64,000 nt of DNA, taken from the NCBI RefSeq assembly GCF_002575655.3, contig NC_053039.3, positions 224,211,622-224,275,621 of the forward strand. The letters run 5' to 3'. This DNA is from Aegilops tauschii subsp. strangulata (lineage: Eukaryota > Streptophyta > Magnoliopsida > Poales > Poaceae). Every line of letters begins with the position of its first letter. The stretch's first letter is position 1. Shown here one piece after another: positions 1 to 11,667 of this stretch. A program made the translations under genes and the position numbers. Under the pieces are notes generated by a model that made no database searches, was not told where the DNA came from, and was given only the letters and a program-made list of their open reading frames with translations.

Positions 1-520
1 GCAGGTGTACTTCCCTTGCATTGATAGTACAACGATGGTTCTAGAGAACAGTAGTACCCTCCACTTCCAACTGTAGCTCCTTGGCCCTGAGATTCAAGAG
101 TTTAAAACTGGTGCACTATACTAGACTAGACTAGAAGTACAGTACATCGCACTACTAGTTGAGAAAAGTAGTACTAGTACTGCTATAGTACGAGTACGTA
201 CTCCTCCGTCACATAATGTAAGACGTTTTTTGACACTAGTTGGCGTGTACAAAAAATGGCAAAAACATACCCAAAATTTCTTAATCCACGCCAAAAACTA
301 CTACCTAGTGCCAAAAATTTCTTACTAGTGCTATTATTTACAGTATAATGCAATCCCATAACGTTCGATAATGCTAGTACTAGTAGTAAATAATAGCCTC
401 ACCCCTTCGCTGAGGAACGATCTACAGTTGGAAGGGACGAGGCCCTGCGGTTACTACGTTCTTATCTCCTCCTCGCCAGTTCCCCTCCCCCCGAAGAGAA
501 GGCAGTTCGTCGCTGCTCCC
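1..520. other. Intergenic DNA upstream of the first gene
   Basis: No coding region is recognised here. The stretch is AT-rich and unusually full of the short words TACTAG and AGTACT, for example around 115-185 and 325-385, which gives many small palindromes. The sequence just before 521 would hold the promoter and leader of the downstream F-box-like gene, but no convincing TATA box was picked out. Confidence 0.4.
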
Positions 521-2307
521 ATGGATTCGCCAGGCGGTTCTCCTCCTCGTCGGGGCTGGGAGACCTTGGACGACGATCCTCTGGGAGAAATCGCACGCCG
601 CTCTGACGTTCTCACCGCCGCAAGACTCGGTGCTTCCTGCACCAACTTTTTCAAGACGCTGCTTAAACAGGCTTGGGAAAAGGCCATGCTTGTTGGTCTT
701 CCATGCGTCCTCGAGGAGAAGGTTCTTCTATGGGACAATCCTTCGAACAGTCCACTGCTCCCTAGCCATGGTTGCACGTTGACTCCGCTAGAGTTGCCAA
801 CATTGAGAGGTAGTCGGATTTTGTCCGATGAGCAGGTCAGTAATGGAGTTTGATCATGTAGTACTTAGTTATTCCATTTCCATCCCGTAATTTCTCCGCT
901 GCCCACCGTCTTATATATAGGTCCGGGTCGGTGCCAACGAAGATTGGCTTGCATACCTCTGGCCGGATACCACCAACATTTTGCACAACATCCACAGCAG
1001 TGCGGCCGTTCCGGTAGACCCCTTCTCCACCATTGGGATCGGCCTTCCGGACTGGCTGGGCTTGAATACGTATGATGATGCCTACATGAGATTGAAGAAG
1101 ATAGCAATTGCGGACCCGCTGACAAAGCGACGCGGCTACGACGATTACTATCTCATCGCGGTGTTCGACATAAGGATTGCCATCAATGCAAGAGGCAGTA
1201 ACGGCAGAGGCTGGCGCATGTTGGCGGCGGCAGATTTGTACCCCTACACGTTCGAAGACGCCGTGCGCCATCTAGGCCGCATCTTCGCGGTGACAAGCCA
1301 GGGGACTTGTTTCATCTGGTTGCCATCCTACGATACGGGAGATTACAAACGGAATGCACAAACCATCATTTGCATCCCCAACGGTACTCCATTATTTTGC
1401 AGGGACCAGTCATCCCCCGATCAAAATAAGATCGCCGATCCTGGATGTGCATTTGCAGCCGCCATTCGGTCTAACCTGGAACCTTGTAGATGACTTTGGC
1501 ATATTGGGATCAACTATCTTAGCAGTCGTTACCCATGGTACCACTGATGTGCAACATGGTCACACAATCTACCACGATTGAACCGTCACCATCTACCCAG
1601 GTATTCCATTTTTTAACCCTCTCGCCTTCTCTTTCATTGTTGTACTAGTAGTATACTTTGTAGTACTAGTAGGAGTACTTTTTACCTTGGAGGACGCGTA
1701 TAGCTAGCTAGGCCCTTGAAGACTTGAACCCACTAGCTGCCACCATTTTTGTTTTTCCATGTCTTACTATCTCATCCATGTAACCAAGAGTGGCTATATA
1801 TAATAAGCTGGTTATTTTACTTCCTCTATACCGGAGTAGTACTATTTGCTGCACAGTATTACTGACCGCCATATTTGAGCACAACATTATTATGCATGGA
1901 CCTTGACTATGTACGTCACCATGTGTCCAGATCTGGGATGCCGCGTGTACCAGATGAACGGCGCCGAGTTCAACCCCCGTGATGCTACGTGGGTGCCGAG
2001 GAACACTCTTGGAGAGTACTCGCTTTTCATCGGGGATAGCTACCCCATTGTGAAGCGGATGCCACCTTCCGTGCACGACACGGAAGGCCTGCCGTTCATG
2101 AAGCATGGTTGTGTCTTCAGTGCGCACCGCCGGATGAACGACATGCTGGGACACGCTATCCCTGATTTATGCCGCTTCAGCTTGGATGAGTCTCCATCGT
2201 GTGGAACCGGACTAGAAAGCTGCGACAATGATTCCCGTTGCCCACCGCTATGGATCGTGCCATCCATGAAGAACACCTGGGACTGGAACCTGGAGGAGGA
2301 CATGTAG
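521..2307 (+). pseudogene. F-box-like/DUF295-type gene 1, multi-exon, probably decayed
   Basis: The proposed ATG is at 521. Exon 1 (521-835) encodes an F-box-like start (WETLDDDPLGEIARRS) and ends CAG/GTCAGT. An 85-base intron ends in TATATAG, and exon 2 continues from 921 in the same frame through IFAVTSQGT (about 1280-1308). A likely exon 3 starts at 1403 after TTTTGCAG and runs to CAG/GTATTC at 1600; it encodes QPPFGLTWNL and ILAVVTHG, the middle of a DUF295-type domain. Exon 4 (about 1880-2307) encodes the C-terminal signature LGEYSLFIGDSYPI. The phase from exon 3 to exon 4 fits, but an in-frame TGA lies at 1579-1581. The exon 2 to exon 3 join has only a weak donor. Plant proteins of this family are F-box proteins, presumed SCF ubiquitin-ligase adaptors, usually without a known target. 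It may be a pseudogene, or the exon model may be wrong around 1300-1600. It is a head-to-tail paralogue of the gene at 4514. Confidence 0.6.
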
Positions 2308-2626
2308 CCCATCTATAACGTGTAAGTGGAGTACGGTAATTGTGAACGGTAGCGCTGTGAATATATGTAGACTAGTCGTGCACAAATTTATCACATGAAT
2401 TGGAGATGAACTTGTGTGGCATAGTGGCATTTGTCCTTTAGAATTTATTACTAGTAAATGTGTTATGTGTACGTGCAACTTGTGTGGTTGTTGCACGGGC
2501 TCCAACACGCTCTTTGAGCAAAAAAGGTGGCACAGCTTTGGATATACGTGACGTGGCGGCATCATACAGTAGCATCGTTCGCTATAGTTGTAGTACACTC
2601 CTACTAGGACGACAAATCCTATAAAA

Positions 2627-2731
2627 CCTTGTGCTTGGCTCTTTGCCTCTTCGGGAGGTTCAACAGTTCGTACTCGTGTGAACCTTGCACTTGGCTCTTC
2701 GCCTCTTCGGAAGGTCCAACAATGATGATAC
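2627..2731. repeat. Two-copy ~56-bp tandem duplication
   Basis: The words CTTGGCTCTTTGCCTCTTCG (near 2635) and CTTGGCTCTTCGCCTCTTCG (near 2691) recur about 56 bases apart, each followed by an AAGGT/GAGGT plus CCAACA-like tail. No function is apparent. Confidence 0.6.
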
Positions 2732-2789
2732 TACAATACAATATGCTTCTGGCAATCTGACACCGATTGAACTGCTGCACGTCCACCGC

Positions 2790-2826
2790 GAGGGCGAGGG
2801 CGAGGGAGAGGGAGAGGGAGAGGGCG
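2790..2826. repeat. (GAGGGC/GAGGGA)n microsatellite
   Basis: About six hexamer units of GAGGGC or GAGGGA occur in a row. The long reading frames over it on both strands are by-products of the hexamer period. Confidence 0.9.
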
Positions 2827-3798
2827 CTGTAGTCAAAACCCTCTCCCCGTCCTGCGAACCACCGCGCTCGTGGGCGAGGGAGAGGCGTAGTAAGCAAGCT
2901 TCTCCTCGTTCGGCGAGTTGACAGGACACATCAAAGCAGTACTAGTACTAGTACTAGTAGTCCATACTGCGTCCTTTTCGATTAATATGGCTTAATTTGA
3001 AATGAGAAAAATACACTGGCGGTCAACGTATGTAACAATACGCTCTTTACGGTCACTATATATAGTTTTGCGGCGATTATACGATCACTAGCTCATCGTA
3101 GAGCACCGTATTGCACCCTACTGACCAGCCACATAGTCGACGTGGCACTTTGTTGACTGGTTAACTTGTCACCTAGTTTCTGGGTCCCACCTGTCAGTTG
3201 GCAGAACAAAGAAATTAGTTAAACAAAACTTTACGCAGGCGCGACACGAGTCCAACCCTTGCGCGCGAACCGCCCTGGCTGTGTATGTGAGTGCATGCAC
3301 GTGTTCTCCCTCGGTCTTCCAACAAAGAGTGTACATCGGATATAAAACAAAGAGTGTAGTACATGATGCACATCTACACTTCCAATGCATTTAGCCTTTA
3401 ATCTAAATCGATATTGATTTACTAATGCACCAACTTGTGCTGTAGGTATAGGCTACATGTCTATCCTTAATTACAGCATGCAACGGCCTTCATTTAATCT
3501 TCTTATCTCAATGGTCGCATGCACACATAAGTCTGCTACTTTTGGGCGTTAATTATGCCCTGGTCAATGTGTAAATCTCTAAATGTACAGTCTTTCACGG
3601 ACGTAGGGAGTAGGTTGAGCACTTGAGCGTGAGCGTGTGTGTTGCGTCGTGTGCTGTGTGCCGCATGGGTGCGTGAGTGTTGCGTGCGTCCATGTGTACG
3701 TGTGAGTGTTGCATGTTGCATGCATGCATGCATGGGGCTTACTCCCTCCCATTGACATGTTCATATTTCAAGCTTCCTCTGTTCCCTCCATATGGTGA

Positions 3799-3925
3799 TA
3801 CTCCCTCTGTTCCCAAATAGTACGGAGTAAAAGCCTCCCTCTGTTCCCAAATACGGAGTATTTGTCTTTCTACAGATTTCAACAAGTGACTAGGTACGGA
3901 GCAAAATGAGTGAAGTGAGCGTAGA
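3799..3925. mobile_element. Truncated Stowaway-like MITE
   Basis: The end word ACTCCCTCTGTTCCCAAATA occurs twice (near 3800 and 3835). It is followed by TTTGTCTTTCTACAGATTTC and CGGAGCAAAATGAGTGA, the usual start of Tc1/mariner-type Stowaway elements in Triticeae. No matching right end is present, so it is a fragment. Confidence 0.6.
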
Positions 3926-4513
3926 GGCATAGGGATACTGTAGAAAGGAAGTCCTCGTGATCCATTATTCCCCATCTCGGTCAGAGAGAACTATTCAACT
4001 AGTCTTCGCAGTGAAGTGACAATACACGCTGCAGCAGATGGGACACGTAATTAATAAGCTGAACCAGCGTGTTGGTGTTACTAAATCAGCCTTACCCAGT
4101 ACTGCCATCATGTTTGCCAGTAGAGCACGCTTCCACAAATACGCCTGCGCACCTCTGTCCTCCATTAACTGACATATGGGCCATGTTGTGGTAGACCCAC
4201 ATGTCATCGGTGTAACTATTTACACTCCGAAGGACGGTATATCCTGGTAGTAGTAGTACTAGAATTGAGATTGAATGCACTTCCTTCCCCGTCTTCCACT
4301 CTTCTTCCTCCTCTCTTCTTCTTCCTCCTCTCTTCCCCATCGTCGGCCGCACACCATTTACCCCCGCTCACTGCTCGCCCGCCCGCGCCATCTTCCTTGG
4401 TAGCTCGCGCGTACCATATCCCCCCGCTCACTGCTCGGCCACACGAGGAGAAGCTTCTTCGCTCGCCCGCCCGAATCCACTTCCCCGCTGGCTCGCAGGC
4501 ACCGAAAACCCCA

Positions 4514-6261
4514 ATGGCAGAACCGACTGACACGCAGAGCCGCGATAGGAATTCCCTCCTCGATGTTCTCTTGGAGCAGATCTGTAGTCATATGGACCTA
4601 CTCAGCACCGTCCGTCTGGCCGCATGCTCGGTGTCTTTGTACCGTCTACTCGTCTGCAACCGGCCGGCTCTTTTCAAGACACCCTGCTTGCTGCTGCCCG
4701 ATCCTCGCAGGTGGCCCAGACACCGACTTGACGATCCTACGGAGGTTGCCGTGGTGCCCCTCGACAAGCTACCACTACCCGTCCACCTGTCCTTCATGCG
4801 CGGCCACTACTAGGCGGGCATGAAGGCCAACTGGATCGTCCTCATCCACCACACGGGTAGTCCGTGGAGTCTCGTGGATATCTACACCCAGCGAGAGATC
4901 ACCCTTCCATCGTTGGATACTGCCGCCATCGAGCCTCGCGGCCCGCCGGACACTCCTGCCTACTACGCACGAGACGCGTCAAGCTTTTGGCTCGACCTCT
5001 GTTTGCAGAAAGTTGTAATCTGCGAAGTGCCCACACCATCAGAAGACTACATGGATTACAAGCTCATTGCCTTGTTCAACATGGGATTAGTCTATCTGGA
5101 ATCCGGTCGCCATACATGGTTATGGCTAATCATCAATCCTGTTGAGGCAACATTTCTGTCTGATGCTATAGTGCACGATGGCATCGTTTACGCGGTCGAC
5201 GCATAGATTGGCTGCCTATACTGGTGGAATCTATCGTCGTGTAATTGTTCTATCTCATCTCATCTTTACCTTATGAATACGACTGCCTGTTCATTTGTTA
5301 CAAATTTAGAATGCATAGCATGTCTATAACCACATCATTGCTATATGTTCTTCTCATTTCCTAGATTTTTATGACCACATATGTTATTGTTAGAGTTGAT
5401 ATGAGAACAATTGGCATCTAATGATTGTTAGAATACATATTATGAGCATAACATCATGATTGGTATATGTTACTCTCGTTTACAAGATTTTTATAACAAC
5501 GCATGTTATTGCTTAGAGTTGATATGAGAACAGTAGTAGTAAGTGCTATGGTAGAATATGAGTAGGCGCTGTCATAGCTGTTTTCCTCTCATTGTTACAT
5601 GATGTTTGAACCATGACATATTGCTAGAATATGAAAGCCATTGGCTTATTTTTTTAACTTGGGGTATGATTATGACCACGGCATTGCAATTCTCTGTCTA
5701 TGATATGTGTCGCTGTTATAATAATCTTAATTCCACACATACTCTGAACATGATTGTTTATTTTTGTCCTTTTGGTCTCCAGTTTGAATTGTTGCAGCGG
5801 ACGCAAATGCGCTGGCCTTCACGATTCCAGGACCTGGAATCATACCAGCCGATGGGTGGTGGTTTATCGCTCGTTCAGCTGATGGCGGTCATTTGATGCT
5901 CATTCGCACATACCAAATTGACCAAACCATTAAATCAAACCACATGCAGTACAATGCACGGGGCGTTCGTGACATTGATGGCTATGGCTGCTTCATGTTC
6001 GAGAAAGATCACAGCTCCGTTGGGCCAGGCGTATTCAACTGGAGGCGGGTTTACAGCCTCGGCAACCACTCCTTGTTCCTCGGGCTCAATTATCCGATCA
6101 TCCAACCAATCATCGATCATATCACCGGCGATGATTACTGTGCTATGCAACTTCCATTCGCGAGGGGGGCTGTGTTTACACATCATACCATGGGTTTCAT
6201 GAATCACCATATCCAGAGATTCGTCGACACAGCTTGTTGCCAGATAATCTACAGTGTGTGA
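4514..6261 (+). pseudogene. F-box-like/DUF295-type gene 2, two exons, two in-frame TAG codons
   Basis: Exon 1 runs from the ATG at 4514 to 5240, with donor GTAATT at 5241. Exon 2 runs from 5798 (after TTGTTGCAG) to the TGA at 6261. Exon 1 ends one base into a codon and exon 2 supplies the other two, giving a Ser codon and a continuous frame. The total is 1,191 nt, typical for the family. The N-terminus is F-box-like (LLDVLLEQICSHMDLLSTVR). The middle has DAIVHDGIVYAVDA and CLYWWNLSS. The C-terminal DUF295-type part has VYSLGNHSLFLGLNYPI. Two TAG codons interrupt it, at 4811-4813 and 5204-5206, with family-like sequence continuing in frame on both sides. No other break is visible. It is probably a recently silenced pseudogene; readthrough or an extra short intron is less likely. 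The presumed role of intact members is substrate adaptor in SCF ubiquitin ligases. Confidence 0.78.
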
Positions 6262-6543
6262 AAGGCATCAAGCTTCCATGCGATGGATGGCTTTTGCAAA
6301 CCCGACATGCGGCGATGTGGTTCATGCCAACAGCAAATATGCACAACTTGATTCATGCTGATATCTAGACTGAGCCATGTATTCTGCTGCTGTAGCATGA
6401 CCCTCTTTTGTTGGATATTATGTACTGTTGTTAGTTTGAAGCACTCCTCTGGTTTGAAGGATAGATACCTTCCTGGGATCAAGTGCATCCTAACTCACCT
6501 ACGTAGGATGTACTGATAATGATGATGGAGATGCTGTGCAGAA

Positions 6544-6590
<47 letters not shown>

Positions 6591-6863
6591 ATTAGGCTTC
6601 AAGTGCGTGATTGTTAGTTAAACCTATGTATAAATTGTGACACTAAATACGACTAGTAAGTAGTACAATAGCAGTACTAGTATACGTCGGTCAAATTATT
6701 CATCATGTCCACACATTGAATTGACGTGACAACACGCTGCGCGTGAGGTGACACAAGAATCCCGGCGGCGTGTTCGGGTATTCTGGACTTCAGATTTGGA
6801 GTACCACTTATCTGTCGAAATCTTTCATCATTCACTTAAAACAGTCGATTGATCATACATTGA
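6262..6863. other. Intergenic DNA between F-box-like gene 2 and the NAC fragment
   Basis: Nothing coding is recognised. The first ~250 bases are probably the 3' untranslated region of the preceding gene. A long AT dinucleotide run is listed separately. Confidence 0.4.
6547..6588. repeat. (AT)21 microsatellite
   Basis: There are 42 bases of uninterrupted AT repeat. It is likely to vary in length between accessions and could serve as a marker. Confidence 0.98.
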
Positions 6864-7623
6864 GTACCATATAACTGGAATTACCGACGCAAGTCGAAGA
6901 AGGATTGGCCGGTGCTGCCGGCTGGCGTCAAGTTCGATCCCACGGATCAGGAGCTGATCGAGCACCTTGAGGCCAAAGTGACTGCTGACAGCGCGAGATT
7001 TCAGTCTCTCATCGATTTGTTCATACCAACCATCGACAGCGAGCACGGCATATGCTACACCCAACCTGAGAAACTTCCAGGTAAGGCACCGATCGGCCGT
7101 CTACTTGCACAAACATATTCCTTTGTTTATAGCTCTATTTTTCTTTTTAGACGCAGACCTGGTGAAGCAATTACAATTTGACAGTTAATAAAAAGTGAAA
7201 CAAGTGACTGCAACATGCCAAAGATGTTATGAAAATGCCAACTAGGTACACTAAAACATGTATTCCACAATACTGTAGGTATCACACTGAGTGGCCTAAG
7301 GAAGCATTTCTTCCAGTGCAATTCCGGGGCGTTCAAAAGGGGCACGTGGACGCGTCGCAAGATACAGTCGGAGTGCGGCATGCACGCGATGTGGCACAAG
7401 ACCGGCAATACCTTGCCGGTGATGGTCAACGGCCGGCAGACGGGCGGCAAAAAAGGTTCTGGTGCTGCACACCAACAAGAACTTCGACCAGCAGAGGACC
7501 AACTGGGTGATGCACCAGTACCACCTCGGGGACCTGGAGCAAGAGAAGGAGCGAGAGCTGGTCCTCTCCAAGATTTTCTACCAGACGAACACTAGGGCCA
7601 GGAGTAAAAAGATTATAAGTTAG
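6864..7623 (+). pseudogene. NAC-domain transcription factor, partial, with a one-base frameshift
   Basis: Exon 1 encodes the NAC A/B subdomains ([18 protein letters not shown], then [20 protein letters not shown]) and ends at 7080 before GTAAGG. The intron 7081-7278 ends CTGTAG. Exon 2 resumes in phase with GLRKHFFQCNSGAFKRGTW and TRRKIQ (subdomain C, DNA contact) and [17 protein letters not shown] (subdomain D). At 7449-7454 a run of six A bases shifts the frame; with five A bases the NAC sequence would go on through [11 protein letters not shown] and SKIFYQTN to a TAG at 7621. There is no ATG before the domain: the frame is closed by TGA at 6861-6863, and related proteins (the SOG1/NAC8-like type with a short N-terminal extension) would start in an upstream exon that is not found. 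NAC proteins are nuclear plant-specific transcription factors. This copy looks broken, unless the A6 run is a sequencing error and a 5' exon was missed. Confidence 0.75.
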
Positions 7624-8597
7624 TTTGGTATTGGTAGTTGTACTACCTTGTCGTCCGCAGGTTGGTATTGTTGTGAACGATCTTTTGGTATGAACTTGCA
7701 TTTGCTTCCAACCATCATGCCGAGGGTCGACGTGGATATAAAGCTGAATCATTTGTTTCGAAACGAATTTTTAGGCACCTGATTTTTATTTGATGGGTAG
7801 CATAAGCACCCGCCGTTCGAATTCGCAGTTCTCCAATTTTTTCGAAACAAGTGCATGCACTTATTATCACGATAAAAAAACAATATCCGTGTTGCATCCC
7901 AGTTATCAGTCCGTACTTGCAGAATTCTCTCGTTTATTGAGCACGTATAGTGTTTTTTCAGGTCGAGCAAGTTTCAACTGGGCTGTAGACTGCCTAGGGT
8001 TGGTTTTGTTTTTAACAGACCCAGCCCATGACGACAACGGGGCACAAAGATCCAGCAGGTATCTACTGGCCTCTGGCCCGCCACCGTTAGTTATATTTTG
8101 TCTTACAACATCCGCATGCAGTTTTTTTTACTGAATCAAACACACAACCCAGTTCTATTTTCCTCTTGAAACGCATGTCCTACATCCGTTTTCTAATCTC
8201 TACCTATAGTTTTACTAGTTCATATACACGTATCATTATATTGAAAACACATAAAATTCCCTTTTCATAATTACATCCTTATTTTTGTTGTTTTTTCCCA
8301 CCCAGCGCTGATTTTTTTACCACTGGTTTTCCCTTAAGCCAACTCAATTGTCCCATGTCTTATTTGCTTACAAAAACAAAACGATTTTTTTGGCAAATCT
8401 ATAAGTTCTTAAAAAAATGTTTATCATTTCGGGATGACAACAGTTAGGACTCCACCGAAATATGCAAAATAAGGTTGAACTTTTTGACCGTGGTCCTGGG
8501 CAGAAAATGGGCTGTAATAAATTACTTAAGAATTAGCAAATGGGCTGCAAATTATAAAAAATAGCAAATGGGCTTTATGTTGTCTGCCACAGATTTG
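7624..8597. other. AT-rich intergenic stretch
   Basis: No gene is supported. The last part (8490-8597) has ATGGGCTG-type words (AAATGGGCTGCAAATT) that are common in Triticeae CACTA-related repeats, so the repeat region that follows may begin here. No CACTA start with a target duplication was found. Confidence 0.35.
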
Positions 8598-11245
8598 GAG
8601 GCTGACTTGTGGGCCTACTAAGTTCATGCGTACACAAGGTTTCTCAAAAAAGAAACTTAGTCAACAATCGACTCTACCAGCGTCAGACCGTTAGATGTCA
8701 ATCTAACGGCAATCGTGCTTCTTCAGTCTCTGATCTTCCTGCCCCAGCCGCCCAAACCAGCGCTGTCGGAACCGCCTGCTCCCACCTCCCGTGGCCGGCA
8801 GTGCTGCCGAGCAGTCCTCACGGCCCCATCATACTCGCATTCCTGGCCTGTCTATCCCTCTACTCACCCACACCTCAAGTTATTTTCCAGCGATGGCAAC
8901 CGAACCAGTCAACCCTCGTACTCTCCACCGCGTGGGCAGCCACTGCCGTGTCTTCCCCGCCTCCGTGTCGTTCCCTTCGTAGGCCTTGCCGTCGTCCACC
9001 GCCCTGGTGCTCTCGGCGCGGCGTGGTCAACGATGTCCATCCAACGGCCATAGTGCTTCTTCAACCTCTGGTCTTCTTGCCCCAGCCGCCCAAAGCAGCG
9101 CCGGTCGTGCCGCATGCTCCTGCCTCCCGTGGCCGGCTGTGCTGCCGCGGAGGCCTCACCGTACCCATACTACTCCCACCGCTGGCCAGGCCATCCCTCC
9201 ACTCACCCACTCCCCCTGTTATTCTGCGGTGACGGCAACCTCACACCGCAGTCGAACCAGTGAACCCTCGTACTCCTCTCCGCGTGGGCATCCACTGCCG
9301 CGTCTTCCCCGACTCCGCGTCATCCCCTTCCTAGGCCTCGCCGTCGTCCACCGTCGTGGTGCTCTCGGCGCGGCGTGGTCAATGTGGTCATCGACCGACT
9401 TATATCGGAAGAGTACTGTACGTGGAGAGGCTGACAGCTGGGTCCACGGCAGCCGCAAGGAAGTGCCTCCTTATTACGCGCAAAATAATTATTCCTCCAC
9501 CTGACAGCAGGGACCCACTGGACGGGCCACCAGTATTTTGCGGAAAAAACGTTTCCCCCCTGACTGCTGGGACCCACCGGACGGGCCACCGTATTTCGCG
9601 AAAAAACGTTTGCCCCTGACTGCTGGGACCCATCGGACGGACCACCGGATTTCGCGAAAAAAAACATTCCCCCCGCTGTCAGCTCGGACCCACCGGAAGT
9701 GCCTCCTTATTACGCATAGAAAAATGAATACTCCCCATGCTAGCTGGGACCCACCATGGTGGGAGGCTGATTTGTGGGCCTACTAAGTTGACGGGGACGG
9801 AGGGCTTTGTCAACTTAGTCAATATGAACGATTCTAGCTCCAGTGACCGTAAATGTCCATCCAACGGCCGTCGTGCTTCTTCAATCTCTGCTCTTCCTGC
9901 TCCATCCGCTCAAACAAGCGCCGGCGGGACAACCTGCTCCCTCCTCCCCGCGGCCGGCTCTGCTGCCGCGCAGGCCTCACCGCCCCACCGTACTCTCATC
10001 GCTGCCGAGCCATCCCTCTACTCACCCACACCTGTTGTTATTCTCCGGTGACGGCAGACGAACCAGTAAACCCTCGTACAGTCGTACTCCCCTCTGCGTG
10101 GGAAACAACTGTCGAGTCTTCCCTGCCTTCGTGTCGTTCCCTTCCTAGGCCTCGCCGTCATCCACCGCCGTGGTGCTCTCGGCGCGGCCTGGTCAACGTG
10201 GTCAACGACCGACATGCATCTGAAGTGGACTGTACGTGGAGAGGCCGACAGCTGGGTCCACGCCCGCACACAAGGAAATGCCTCCTTATTACGCGCAAAA
10301 TAATGATTCCTCCACCTGACATCAGGGACCCACCGAAAGGGCCTTTGTATTTCGCGAAAAAAACGTTACCGCCGCTGACAGCTCGGACCCACCATCTATA
10401 TCTTCGCACGCAAGGAAGTGCCTCCTTATTACGCACAAAAAAAATGAACACTCCCCCTGTTAGCTGGGACCCAGTATACTGGCAGGCTGACTTGTGGGCC
10501 TACTAAGTTGACAGGGACGAAGGGCTTTGTCAACTTAGTCAATATGCAGGATTCTAGCTCCAGTGACCGTACAATGTCCATCCAACGGCCGTAGTGCTTC
10601 TTCAACCTCTAGTCTTCTTGCTCCAGCCGCCCAAACCAGCGCCGGTCGTGCCTCGTGCTCCTGCCTCCCGTGGCCGGCTGCGATGCGGCGGAGGCCTCAC
10701 CGCCCCCTACTACTCCCACCGCTGGACAGGCCATCCCTCTACTCACCCACACCCCCTGTTATTCTGCGGTGACGGCAGCCTCACACCGCAGCGAACCAGT
10801 GAACCCTCGTACTCCTCTACGCGTGGGCATCCACTGCCACGTCTTCCCCGGCTCCGCGTCGTCCCCTTCCTAGGCCTCGCCGTTGTCCACCGCCCTGGTG
10901 CTCTCGGCGCGGCGTGGTCAATGTGGTCAAGGAATGGCTTCCATCGGACGTGGACTGTACGTGGAGAGGCTGACAGCTGGGTCCACGGCCGCAGCAAGGA
11001 AGTGCCTCCTTATTACGTGCAAAATAATTATTCCTCCACCTAACAGCGGGGACCCACCAGACGGGCAACCGTATTTCGTGAAAAAACGTTTCCCCCTGAC
11101 TGCTGGGACCCACCAGCTACACCTTCGCACGCAAGGAAGTGCGTCCGGGCAAAAGAAAAACAAAATGATTCACCCCCCTGACTGCTGGGACCCACCAGCT
11201 ACATCTTCACACGCAAGGAAGTGCCTGACAGTCGGGACCCACCTG
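8598..11245. repeat. Array of ~340-bp GC-rich blocks, four copies, within ~720-bp units
   Basis: The block that starts GTCCATCCAACGGCC and runs through GTGGCCGGC, TGTTATTCTGCGGTGACGGC and CTCTCGGCGCGGC occurs at about 8694, 9031, 9853 and 10574. The last three are each followed by GACAGCTGGGTCCACG, AAGGAAGTGCCTCCTTATTA and GGGACCCACC segments. The words GATTCTAGCTCCAGTGACCG at about 9832 and 10552 show a ~720-bp unit. Open frames over the blocks occur in all frames and are proline/serine-rich, so they are treated as chance. It is probably internal or subterminal DNA of the CACTA-like element that ends at 12886, but this link is inferred. Confidence 0.6.
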
Positions 11246-11308
11246 GTCGAAGCGTACGTAGCGTTGTCATTCTGGTCACGAACGTGTACGTACATATATA
11301 CTGGTGGA

Positions 11309-11371
11309 TGTAGAGGCGCGCACGTGTCGTAGTAGAGGCGCGTACGTGTCGTAGTAGAGGCGCGCACGTAG
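11309..11371. repeat. 22-bp tandem repeat, about three copies
   Basis: The unit TAGAGGCGCGCACGTGTCGTAG (written as 11 + 11 bases TAGAGGCGCGC and ACGTGTCGTAG) is repeated with one-base changes. It is dense in CG and ACGT words. Confidence 0.8.
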
Positions 11372-11522
11372 CATGTACACGTACGTACAGCGGCCAGGGT
11401 GCAAGAAAGAAAATACGGCCACGTATGTGTACATACGGGCGGGGTCTCGAACACCTACTCGCGCATACGTACGGCCAGGGCTCGTGTACATGGCTGGGTC
11501 GGAACGGAGAAACAGCGTCGTC

Positions 11523-11667
11523 GTCGTGTTCATGGGGAGGCAACGAAATGCGTCGTGTTCATGGGGAGGCAACGGAATGCGTCGTGTTCATGGGGAGGCA
11601 ACGAAATGCGTCGTGTTCATGGGGAGGCAACGGAATGCATCGTGTTCCTCGGGAGGCAACGGAACGC
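11523..11667. repeat. 29-bp minisatellite, five copies
   Basis: The unit is GTCGTGTTCATGGGG followed by AGGCAACGAAATGC. Copies alternate AACGAAATGC and AACGGAATGC, which suggests that a 58-bp pair was amplified. The fifth copy is diverged (TTCCTCGGGAGG). Confidence 0.9.

Larger units (their letters stand above)
2308..4513. other. Intergenic DNA between the two F-box-like genes
   Basis: No gene is supported. The stretch contains a short tandem duplication, a GAGGGM microsatellite, a GT-rich purine/pyrimidine stretch around 3630-3735 with repeated TGCATG, and a Stowaway-like fragment, each listed separately where clear. The segment 4264-4513 is a pyrimidine-rich leader (CTTCTTCCTCCTC runs) directly before the second F-box-like gene and is probably its 5' untranslated region. 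Confidence 0.4.

Noticed and set aside
3536..3764. His/Thr-rich minus-strand frames
   Set aside because: They are products of GT/CA-rich simple sequence around 3630-3735.
8609..11043. Proline/serine-rich frames of 100-217 codons
   Set aside because: They recur in different frames in each copy of the repeated block and change register between copies, so selection for a protein is unlikely.
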